Part shown: positions 35,960-45,845 of the stretch, piece by piece
Position numbering within the stretch: the stretch's first letter is position 1
Layout: each line of letters opens with the position of its first letter
NCBI GenBank assembly: GCA_003254925.1
Contig: QANZ01048088.1
Span: 42,241-106,240 of the forward strand
DNA from: Chamaecrista fasciculata
Lineage: Eukaryota; Streptophyta; Magnoliopsida; Fabales; Fabaceae
DNA: 64,000 nucleotides
Direction: 5' to 3'
The notes under the pieces: model-generated
Seen by the model: only the letters and a program-made list of their open reading frames with translations
What the model was told of the DNA's origin: nothing
Database searches by the model: none
Program-made: the position numbers and the translations under genes

Positions 35960-36288
35960 TATATTAAGTATAGGGAACGGTTTTCTGCTGTGTCCATATT
36001 AAGAAGGTAACATGTAATGTTTGTTGCTTAAAGTGGCAACGGTTATAAAATGTTGAAAAAAAACATGAAAACCATTCCCTAATCACAAAGTATAGGGAAT
36101 GGTTTTCGGCGCTTGTTGCCTTAGACAATAACTGTTGCCATAGGATCAAATAACCGTTGCTTTAGACAATAGGTAACGGCCGTATATAGTACAGTCGTAA
36201 ACCGTTGCCAAAACGTTGCCTATTCTAATAGGCAACAATTATTGTATTATAGAGAACGGTTTTTGGCCGTTGTTAAAAGACAAGTGTG
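35960..36288. repeat. CACTA right subterminal region
   Basis: Multiple copies of tagggaacggttttcggc-like words and ttgcc/ggcaa words in both orientations between 35965 and 36275, mirroring 26030-26260. The last recognisable element sequence is gttgttaaaagacaagtgt. Confidence 0.78.
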
Positions 36289-36950
36289 TTTTCCTTGCTC
36301 CTCTAGTTTGAAATTGGAACTATATTTCTTTCATTCTTCCCACTGATATTTGTCCATCTATTTTGGCTATTCCTGTCAATCCTTTTATCTTTTGGGAATG
36401 ATGTTGTTGTTTGGAAGGATTCTTTGAATGGCGAGTTTAATCTTCGTTCTTCTTATCATTTGGCCTTGGATAATCCCACTTACTCTGATTCAAGAGAAAC
36501 TCATCTCCCTTTCCCTAATTCTAATTGGATTTGAAAGATACATGCTCATTTAAGGCAAAAATACTTTATTTGGAAGATTATACATAATGGGATTCCAATT
36601 TTGGACAATCTGAAAAATAGAGGAATTAATACTGATGTCTTATGCCCTTTTTGTGGTCAAGAGAATGAATCAATTCAACATCTTTTGATGAGATGTAGCT
36701 CGAGTCTACTTGTGTGGTAGAAATTGTCTACTTATACCAAGTGGTTACCTCAATGATTTTTATAGCTGGCTGAAGGACAATGCTTGTTCTAAATCTATGA
36801 CTTCTCTAAGCATTCCTCAACTTTGTTTGTTTACACTGTTTTGAATAGGTGTCATAGAAATCTTAAAGTCTTTCAAAATGTCCCTCTTTACATTGAGAAG
36901 TACAAACGAATTGAGGTTGAATGAGTGGAAATTAACAAAAAAAAAAAACT
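36289..36950 (+). pseudogene. LINE fragment with zf-RVT domain
   Basis: From 36400 the plus strand reads VVVWKDSLNGEFNLRSSYHL, then IHAHLRQKYFIWKIIHNGIP and DVLCPFCGQENESIQHLLMR, the plant LINE zinc-binding region (C-x2-C ... H). Stops follow WI and VW. The remainder is decayed and ends in an A-run at 36939-36950 that could be the poly(A) tail. It abuts the broken right end of the CACTA element. Confidence 0.72.
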
Positions 36951-37599
36951 TCATAGAAAATGATGTTTGTTGTGTAAACTTGATAATTTTATGAGTTATA
37001 AAAGTGAAATTGTTTGAAATGAAACTTCAATTTTATTGTGTGTTTTTTTCATATATAACTTATGGAATATAAAATATGTATTGAACTATTTAATTAAATT
37101 AAAAATGGGCCCATATATGTAAAATATTAGGCTAAGCCTATCCTGAATAAAATTGAAAAACATGATGCAGTATGTTGTTAATTTATGACAAAACACCCTT
37201 TCGTGCCCCTAACGTTTGCAGTGATTTTTAGTTATGCCCCTAACGTTTCATTTTGTTCAGGCGTGCCCTCAATGTGAAACTAACGTTTCAATTATGCCCC
37301 CAATTTTGACTCAATGCCCATGTGACAATTTTTTTTTACTTATATGTCATTTTTTTGGTCTGACTTGAATACGTGGCATGATGACTGGACATTCCTATTT
37401 TTTTTTCACCGTGGCATGATGACTGGATTTACATTTTTGAACATAAAAATTGAGTAAATTAGCAAATCAGTCCCTGGATTTAGATTTTTCATCATCTTCA
37501 TTCATTTTAGTCCCAAATCCTCAAAATAAAATTGTAAAGTGTCCCAAAACTCTTCCAAACATTCTAATTTAGTCCTTAAAAATATTAAAAACCCTAAAC
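36951..37599. other. Non-coding, with MULE-TIR-like repeats
   Basis: 37190-37330 contains repeated phrases (gcccctaacgtttgcagtga, gcccctaacgtttcattttg) followed by a duplicated gtggcatgatgactgga (37373, 37411). Such phrases are common in long terminal repeats of plant Mutator-like elements. I cannot find a matching inverted arm in the window. Confidence 0.45.
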
Positions 37600-38048
37600 C
37601 CCAATTAGTTGAGGAAAGGACTTGTTCTTGTAGATTTTCGGGATTCACTGGTTTACCTTGTCAACATGCAATTAGTTGCATATTTAAACAAAAACTGGAC
37701 CCTCAAGACTTTGTGCATGAATACAACTCCCTGACAAAATATATGCAGAGTGTTATGCACCAATAATTCAGCCTATTAATGGAGAGAACAAGTGGCCAGT
37801 GACTGGGATGTACCAAATCCTTCCTCCTATTTATCACAAAAGGCCTGGAAGACCTTAAGAAGTTGAGAAGAAGAGAAAAGGATGAGCAACCAAGACCACA
37901 AAAACTTGCAAGAGTTAGCACAAGCTTGAAATGTGGAATATGCAAGCAATATGGCCATAACAAAAGGACTCGTGCGAAGAGGGCAACTTGTGCAAGTAAT
38001 GAGAATATTAATGAAGCATCTTCAAGCACAATGCCTGCAACTGAATAG
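37600..38048 (+). pseudogene. Mutator-like (MULE) transposase C-terminal fragment with SWIM zinc finger
   Basis: 37623-37700 reads CSCRFSGFTGLPCQHAISCI, the SWIM zinc finger (C-x-C...C-x-H) of MuDR-type transposases. DFVHEYNSLTKYM and, after one stop, the region PINGENKWPVTGM and PPIYHKRPGRP follow. A frame change leads to a CCHC-like knuckle CGICKQYGHNKRTRAKRATC whose last spacing is altered. The catalytic DDE part is absent, so this is a 5'-truncated relic. Confidence 0.82.
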
Positions 38049-38412
38049 TAGTAATCTGTTACTACATGAATGGATTACTTTTGAATTACTTTTGGTTTTG
38101 AACCTTCTAAATAATGATGAATTACTTTTGGTTTTGATTAGTAGTGAATTACTGATGTTTATTATTCTACTTTTGCTCTTGTCTCTACTCACGAACACAC
38201 ATATATATGTAGTATATTAATATATGTATGGTATCTATGTCAGGGGCATATGCACATATATATATATATATATGTAGTATATTATTATATGTATGGTTGA
38301 GATTGGTATTAATATTATAATGATTGATCCCATCACATAGACTCTGTACGATGAGTTGGCTGACGCGAGAGCATAGGCCTACCACCATTTGCTGCTGGGC
38401 TAATTAACTTCG
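38049..38412. other. AT-rich spacer with duplicated microsatellite block
   Basis: The words tatatatgtagtatatta and atatgtatgg occur at about 38201-38230 and again at 38265-38296, flanking a TA run. No coding signal. Confidence 0.6.
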
Positions 38413-40706
38413 TGATAGAGATTGTGCTCTAGGGCCAATCATTTTATATGTATAAACACATGGATTGACTAATTTATAGATGATAAATTGAGTCGTTATC
38501 ATATTATTAGCATGTTTACTATGATAACAATCCTTGATTAATTATGTGATAATTAGTCTAAAACTGTCCCTGGTCGATTATTCATGTGGGAATGTGAATA
38601 AACTAAGACCAGCATGACTTCGGTGTATGGAGATACATGCATACGATGCTTTGCGAGAGTCATGGTGCAATAAGTAAAGGGTTACAAGTTGCTGGACCGA
38701 CCCAGAGAGTCCTGCATGGGTTTTAGTCATGAGCTAGCCTCTCCTGTACACCTGTCACGATGCCCTTAGACCTGAGGTCTTGATTATTCCGGCGTTGTAG
38801 ATGTCGAACTTTGGCCTAGTCCAACGTTGCCCGTAGCAGGGTAGCCATACAGGCTAGGTACGGGTTTGGTTGTTTACCGTGCTGAGGAATGTGGTTGACC
38901 AAGAAGGAATTTTGTCCCTCATTAAGTTGAGAGATATTTAACTGGGCCCCTCGATGAGTCTGTCCAAGGAATGTGCGGCCGCACAGGGAAATGGGACTAA
39001 CTTAAAGAATCGAGAAATTTATGGTTTGGATTAAGGATGACTTTCCCGTGCCTTATCCATGACCAAAATATCGTGTGACAATCGAGATTATGACACGGTG
39101 GTACTAAGGTTAATTCGTTTGGCGTTAAAGCGATATACTCACGTGTTTTGGGTAGTCGTGATGGCTTGCTAGAGTCCGCTCTCAACTTGTGAGTCATAGA
39201 GATGGCTTGCTGCCAACTTCACGTGAGGCCTGCTGGGTCACACACGAGCAGGATCAAGATACCATAATAGGGACACGAATTAGGGTTAATTCGTGAGTCA
39301 CTTTAGTGACACAATTTAAGGCATAGTTGAATGTCTTAGGACATGAAATCTTGTCTTAAACAATATCTACATTTATGATATTTAAATTTGTCAGACAAGT
39401 TTAAATATATTAATTGTTAAATAGTTAATTTGATTAATCTATTTACAATTAGATTCTTGTTTAAAATATTAGGGAATAATAAATTAAATAAGCTTCCTAA
39501 AAGTTAGGGGATTATTGATTTATTAAATTCACTAATATTAGGATAATAAGGAGTGAGGGTGGCGCCTCATATCTCTTGAATTTTATTAATAAAAATGTTT
39601 TGTTAATTAGATTCAAGATTTGAATTTGAATTCAAGATTTGATTTTGATTTCAAGATTCAAGTTTGAATTAAAGATATTAAGGTAATATTTTAATTCAAT
39701 ATTATTAGGGAATTTGAATACAAGATTCAAATTTGAATTAAAGATATTAGGGTAATATTTTAATTCAATTTGTTAAAGATATTAATAAGATAATATAACT
39801 TCCTAAGAGTTAGGGTTGTTATCTTATTTATTAAAATTCTTTAAATTAGGCTAAGTGGTGGCACATGGCTTGCATCCAAGGGTCAAGATTTGATCTTGCA
39901 TTTTGGTTTTCAAGATTGCATCTTGAATTTTAAATTAAGATATTAATGTAATATTTTAATTAGGAATTCAAAACCTCTTGACCAATGGGGACTGGCCATT
40001 CAAGATTTAATTTCAAGATTTGATCTTGAAATTTAAATTTAAATTGCCTTTTTGTTTTGAATTATAATATTAGTGTAATATTATAATTCATGGTTTAATG
40101 AACCTTATTACTTTATTTAGATATTCCCTGATTTCATGAGTTAGGGAATGTGATTCCCTAACCTTTATGAAACTATATAATTACACACACATATAGGCAA
40201 GTGGCTTAATTCATTCCTTTTGGTGTGACTGGAGAAATTTCGACTTTCCCTTAGAGAAGAGAGAGAGAAAAGTCGCCCACTTTCTTAGAGAGAGAAAGGT
40301 GCGACTAAAACCCTCACACTTTAGGGTTTTGTGTGTGTTCAAGAATTGTTCTTGAGATTAGGCGCCACTTGTTCTTGAGTGTTCAAGAATTGTTCTTGAA
40401 CATTCAAGATTCGTAGATTTGGTTCTCGTATTCTCTTGGGAAGAAGAGAATGAGGCTAGCACCTGGGTGTCTGCCAAACTGCTCGTATGGATCACCGGCG
40501 GATGAAGGACACGTTGGAGTGAACTTCTCTAAATCGCAAAGTTCAAAAGCCTCCGATTGTTTTGGTAAACCACTTTTCGTTTCCTAGTATAAATTCATAT
40601 AGCGGATCCTGGCAGGAAATCACATGAGCTTAGTTATTAATTAAAGTTTTTTTTTTATTTTATTTCATTTTTGCTTCCGCTGCGCACGCTCTGTGATTTC
40701 CCAACA
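38413..40706 (+). repeat. 5' LTR of the copia element (2294 bp)
   Basis: Begins TGATAGAGATTGTGCTC and ends GTGATTTCCCAACA. The AT-rich middle (39590-40090) is packed with ttgaattcaa and tcaagattt words. The 3' part has a CT/GA-rich segment near 40250-40300 and tgttcttgagattaggcgcc. Confidence 0.92.
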
Positions 40707-40707
40707 G

Positions 40708-40721
40708 TGGTATCAGGGCCA
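40708..40721 (+). promoter_or_regulatory. Primer-binding site (initiator tRNA-Met type)
   Basis: TGGTATCAGGGCCA starts two bases after the LTR end. It differs at one base from the TGGTATCAGAGCC complement of plant initiator methionine tRNA used by most copia elements. Confidence 0.88.
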
Positions 40722-42234
40722 CGCTATTGTGGGTCTATATTAGTTTTGGTGATTATACATGTGATGTATGATTATGTGTTTACCGTTTTCAATCGTATGC
40801 TTAAAGTTTTGCGAAAATCCACCACATGTTTTTGGAACCTATCTAAAAATTGGTGCAAGTATATGTATGTGATACATAGGAAAATCAATCAGATTGATTT
40901 TATAATTTTCTTGAAATTTTAAGTCTTGATCGAAAAACCCTATATATATATTTTAATTAAAATTGTTTTGATTATAATGTGTAGGGTGTTCGAAATTTTT
41001 AAATTAAGAATTTATTAATTTTGGGCCAATAATTCGAAATTCTTGAATTTGATTCTTGAATTTTAATTATTGGTAAAAGACTTAATTTTAAGAGGGCATG
41101 TTAAATTGCCCAAACCCTAATTGAAAACAATCAAGAAAGTCGTTTTTTGGTCTGTGTTGTATGTTTGCCGTGTTTATATATATTTATATATGTGAAGTGT
41201 TCATGTATGTTTAAATATGATGTTGGATATGGCTCAAGGTATTTTTGGTAAATACGGCCTGCATGTCGTCTCCCTGAAATTCTCTATGTAATTTTATTTT
41301 GTTTTTACCTCAATGTAAACGAGGTCTTTCACAATGTAATTTTATTTTTCCTTTTAGAAAAGTTCTCTCATTGGCTTGAGGGAATTTTAGGGTAGATGAG
41401 CCATATCCGAACACGGTGTTTATATGCATTTAGTATTTTGTATGAGATGCAATTTGCGCTAGATGTATGTGTAGGGGTGCGATTTTAACATGCTATGTTT
41501 TTTAATTTTACGCAACAACCACGTATTCGATAGGAGCGTAGGATTTTGTATGAGATACAAAATTCGTGCATGTGTTTATATGTATGCAATACATGGGGAA
41601 TAAACACATGGCACACTCGTTTAATTTTAAAATTAAATTTAAAATTGAACCAAAACGGAACTTTTAAAATTAAACCCTTTTAAAAATCTTAAGTTTTAAT
41701 GCCATCAAAAAAACACCCTGTCGAAACCTTGTTCATCGTAGAGTGGTGATCGCCTCCGCGACACGTATCTACTTTTACCTTGGGGAGACACGGGTGAATA
41801 GGAGATTCAACGCAGCGCCTTTGTTGAAATCTTGGTTTGTTAAATGCGGTGATCGCCTCTGCGACACGTGTTTGGTGGGCCTTGATGATATGGGGTTGGG
41901 CTCCGGCCTCGTTGTTTTGAGCCTAGCCATTCACGAGTTTTATTGTGTGACTTAATGGGGTTATAAAATCGGATTTGGACCTCAAGGCATTAGATAGGAT
42001 AAACATGCCATAATAAGTATCATATGATGATACAGTCCCATAAAGATCTAAGAGTCACATGAGATGTGATTGGTAAAGAGTTACCTACCTAAATAACCTA
42101 AGGGTGCATGATCGCCTCTGCGACGGTAAACTTTGGTGAAATGTGGGTCTTAGCCACTAATAATAATTTTGCTGGGTTTTATAAAATATTGGACCTTTTT
42201 GCTAATTAACTTTCATATCTTAGTTGTAGAATCA
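40722..42234 (+). other. Long leader of the copia element with a triplicated motif
   Basis: About 1.5 kb between PBS and gag without a credible gene. The motif gatcgcctc(c/t)gcgac occurs at 41748, 41851 and 42110, each near a TGAT or GTGAT start. Spacing is about 103 and 259 bp. Function is unknown. Confidence 0.7.
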
Positions 42235-42811
42235 ATGGCAAACAATAGTTCAACGTTATCACTACGATCTATCCTTGAGAAGGATAAGTTGTCTGGGACA
42301 AACTTCCTTGACTGGTTTTATAATTTGAGAATTTTTCTCACTCAACGAAGGAAGCTTTATGTCCTAGAAATCCCTCCTCTGAAGAGCATGCCAAGGACGC
42401 TCCAAGAGCTCAAAAAACTGCTTGTGAGAAGCACTTCAATGACTCTGTGACGTTGCTTGCCTGATGCTAGCCACGATGGCTCAAGAGTTGAACACGGAAA
42501 TATTGTCGGCTTTTGAGATGGTCACACATCTCAAGGAAATGTTCCAGAACCAGGGGAAAGGGAAGGGCAAAGGAAAGAGGAAGGCTAAAGCCCCGGTTGG
42601 TGAGACCAAGCTAGGGGACAAGCCTAACCCACAACATGCCAAGAAGGCAAAGCCTTCAAAGGATGCGATTTGCTTTTTCTACCAAAAGCCAGGACATTGG
42701 ACGAGAAAATGCAAATTGTATTGGGAAGATCAAAAGAAGAAGAAGAGTTGTGAGGCCTCTACTTCAGGTATCTTTGTTATAAATGTTCTTTTTCTACTCA
42801 AACCACTTGGG
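42235..42811 (+). pseudogene. Copia gag, internally deleted
   Basis: Starts MANNSSTLSLRSILEKDKLS, typical of the UBN2-type copia gag (SGTNFLDWFYNLRIFL). A frame break lies near 42450. Then MLATMAQELN and FEMVTHLKEMFQNQ run straight into a Gly/Lys tract (GKGKGKGKRKAK). In related gags roughly 90 residues separate these blocks, so an internal deletion is likely. The zinc knuckle CFFYQKPGHWTRKC has Tyr in place of its second Cys. Confidence 0.82.
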
Positions 42812-44082
42812 TATTAGATACAACATGTGGTTCTCCCATTTGTAAAAATGTGCAGGGTCTTAGAGACAGTAGAAAGCTGGACAGAAGCGAGGTGGACCTG
42901 CGTGTAGGCAAAGGAGTAAGGGTTGCTGCTGTTGCTGTGGGGACATACGAGCTGGTGTTGCCCTCTGGGCTCATTTTATTGATATTATGTACCTTCTTTA
43001 AGTTCAAAAATTGTTTATCTTTCTTATTTGGATAAGGAAGGTTTTACATGTGTAAACGGTAAAGAATGGTGTTCAATTTATAAAGATGATGTTTATTTGC
43101 TTATGGTGATTTGCAAGATAATCATTACGTCTTGAAATTAGAACGACAACAGGATAACAATATCTATAACATCGATACGAAAAGGGATTAAGATTAACGA
43201 ATCAAATCCTACGTACCTTTGGCATTGTCGTTTAGGCCATATAAACGAGAAACGCCTAGAGAAGCTCCATAAGGATGGACTTCTAAGCTCATTTGATTTT
43301 GAATCATATGATGCTTGCGAATCTTGTCTACTTGGAAAGATGACAAAGGCGCCCTTCACTGGCCACAAAGAGAGGGCATCTGACTTATTGGGAATCATAC
43401 ATAGTGATGTATGAGTACTCAAGCTAAAGGTGGTTACTCATACTTCATCACGTTCACTGATGACTTTAATAGGTTTGGTTATGTCTACCTAATGAAGCAC
43501 AAGTCAGAGTCTTTTGAAATGTTCAAAAGATTTCAAAGTGAAGTAGAGAACCGACTTGACAAGAAAATCAAAGTCCTTTGATCTGATCGAGGTGGCGAGT
43601 ATTTGAGTTAAGAATTCGTTGATCATCTTAGAAGTTGTGGGATAGTCTCACAACTTACTCCTCCTGGAACTCCACAGTAGAATGGTGTTTCTGAGAGGAG
43701 GAATCGGACTTTATTAGATATGGTCCGATCTATGATGAGTCAAGCTGATCTTCCACCATCCTTTTGGGGGCATGCTCTAGAAACTGTTGGTTTCACACTT
43801 AACCGTGTTCCGTCTAAGGGAGTTGAGAAGACACCATATGAGATATGGAATGGGAAGAGGCCCAGTTTTTCTTACCTCAAGTTTTGGGGATGTGAAGTTT
43901 ATGTTAAGCAACAACCTAACGATAAACTGTCTCCCAAATCCCTCAAGTGTTTATTTGTGGGATACCCCAAGGAAACAAGGGGGTATTATGTCTACTACCC
44001 ATCTGACAAACAAAGTGTTTGTAGTCAGAAGTGGATTCCTTTTAGAAAAGGATTTTGTTTCCAAAAGAAACAGTGGGAGTAA
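42812..44082 (+). pseudogene. Copia protease and integrase, degenerate
   Basis: VLDTTCGSPICKNVQGLRDS at 42811 marks the protease, with DTT in place of the usual active-site DTG. Integrase begins near 43210 (TYLWHCRLGHINEKRLEKLH, then ACESCLLGKMTKAPF: the HHCC finger). The core at 43430-43700 has TDDFNRFGYVYLMKHKSESF, SDRGGEY and NGVSERRNR. GKRPSFSYLKFWGCEVYVKQ follows. Stops occur after HSDV (43411), before SDRGG (43579), after EYLS (43610) and at PQ/NGV (43678). The one at 43579 fits a CGA to TGA change. Confidence 0.88.
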
Positions 44083-45834
44083 GATAGATCTTGAAGAGGT
44101 TCAAGATCCACAAGACACTCTAGAGGCGCAGACGGAAACTAGAGAAGAGCCACAAGACGTTGTGGAAGCTCCTCTAATGACACAAGAACCACGAAGGTAT
44201 GATAGAACACATTATCAACCTCAAAGATATGGATTTTTGATGATTGAGAACAAGGATGTGTTGCTCATGGAGCGTGGTGAGCCTACCACCAATCAAGAAG
44301 CTATCGTGAATCCCAACTCTGAGAAATGGGTTGAAGCCATGAAGGCTGAGATGCAATCCATGTACGACAACAAGGTATGGACCTTGGTTGGTCCACCTGA
44401 AGGTGTAAAAGCCGTAGGGTGCAAGTGGGTTTTCAGGGAGAAAACCACATGGATCGCAACGTTAATGTCTTCAAGGCTAGACTAGTTGCAAAGGGGTTCA
44501 CTCGACGTCATGGTATCGACTATGACAAAACGTTTTCCCCAGTTGCAATGGCCAAGTCCATTAGGATCCTCCTTGCCATAGCCGCATATTATGACTATGA
44601 GATATGGCTAATGGATGTCAAAACAACATTCCTTAATGGAAGGCTGCCCGAGGATGTGTACATGACACAACCTGAGGGGTTTGTATGTCCAGAGGAACCA
44701 GAGAAGGTATGCAAGCTCTAGAGATCCATTTATGGATTGAAGCAAGCATCCCAGAGTTGGAATCATCATTTTGATGAGGTAGTCAAAGAGTTTGGCTTCT
44801 TACAAAACCCTAATGAGCCTTGTGTTTACAAGAAGGTTAGTGGGAGCACGATTGTGTTCTTGGTTCTTTATATCGATGACATATTGCTCATTGGAAATGA
44901 TATTCCTACCTTGGAGATTGTGAAATCTTGGTTGGGAAAATCATTATCAATGAAGGACTTAGGAGAAGCTGCCTATATTCTAGGCATCAAGATCTATAGA
45001 GATAGATCTCGAAGGCTTCTTGGATTAAGTCAGAGTACATACTTGGATAAGGTAGTGAAGCGGTTCAGTCTGCAAGATTCCAAGAAGGGATTCATACCGA
45101 TGAATCATGGTTTAGTCCTGAGCAAGAAACAGTGTCCCAAGACACTTTTTGAGTGAGGGGGCATGAGTGGTATCCCTTATGCTTCGGCAATAGGATCCAT
45201 CATGTATGCCATGCTGTGTACTCGACCCGATGTGTCGTTTGCCCTGAGCATGATGAGCCGTTTCCAACAAGACCCTGGTGAGGATCATTGGACCGCTGTC
45301 AAAGACACCCTTAAGTACTTGAGAAGGACTAAGGATGAATTCTTGGTTTAGGTGGAACTGATGTGTAATTGGTTACACGGATGTCCGTTTTTCAAACCAA
45401 CCAAGATGAATTTAAATCGCAGTCTAGATACGTTTTTTCTCCTGAACGGTGGCATCGTGAGTTGGAAAGGTTCCAAGCAGAGCACGATTGCTGATTCTAC
45501 AACATAGGGTTGGTCGCGTGGAGACCCGGACCGTAAAACTAGTGTCTGAGGTATGCTTGGTGGTCACCCTGTGGAGACAGGAAAGACACCGAATGGGACT
45601 GGGTCCCCACTGATTTTCCGGCAGTGATATATACTCAGACGTTATCACCTTGAGTTGGTTGTCAGAGGTGATGTCAAGATATGTAAAGTAGCATGCGAGG
45701 ATGATATTGCCAATCCTCTGACGAAACCTCTAGCACGGGTCGTACATGAACGCCATGTAACGTCGATGGGGATTAGACACATTAATGGATGTTCCTAGTG
45801 TAGGAACAGTTTGACTAATGATTGTACCTAGTGC
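44083..45834 (+). pseudogene. Copia reverse transcriptase and RNase H, degenerate
   Basis: The RT starts near 44320 (WVEAMKAEMQSMYDNKVWTL). A frame change near 44430 leads to VFKARLVAKGFTRRHGIDYD, IWLMDVKTTFLNGRLPEDVY, a stop, then SIYGLKQASQSWN. The catalytic LYIDDILLIGND is intact at 44866-44901. SMKDLGEAAYILGIKI and YASAIGSIMYAMLCTRPDVS follow. A stop sits at 45349, and RNase H beyond it is badly decayed, but DDIANPLTKPLARVV at 45699 marks its end. The RT motif is well kept despite the surrounding lesions. Confidence 0.9.
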
Positions 45835-45843
45835 AAGTGGGAG
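45835..45843 (+). promoter_or_regulatory. Polypurine tract of the copia element
   Basis: AAGTGGGAG directly precedes tt and the 3' LTR (TGATGCAG). This is the usual copia polypurine sequence for plus-strand priming. Confidence 0.8.
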
Positions 45844-45845
45844 TT

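Larger units (their letters stand above)
25996..36288 (+). mobile_element. CACTA (En/Spm-type) DNA transposon, right terminus lost
   Basis: The left end is CACTACACCATTTTTGGTC at 25996. Subterminal DNA at both ends carries variants of aacggccgaaaaccgttccc (26034-26053) and its inverse (gagaacggtttttggccgtt, 36255-36274). In between lie a TNP2-type transposase gene and a Transposase_24-type gene, the usual CACTA pair. The right side matches the inverse of the left to about 36288 and then stops, so the final ~35-40 bp with TAGTG is missing or replaced. No 3-bp TSD can be confirmed. Confidence 0.88.

Noticed and set aside
38190..38300. CRISPR-like or satellite array
   Set aside because: Only two copies of a TA-rich block, no regular spacers. 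Plant nuclear DNA.
41743..41955. 70-codon frame in the copia leader
   Set aside because: Covers two copies of the repeated gatcgcctc motif. No resemblance to gag, and upstream of the real gag start.
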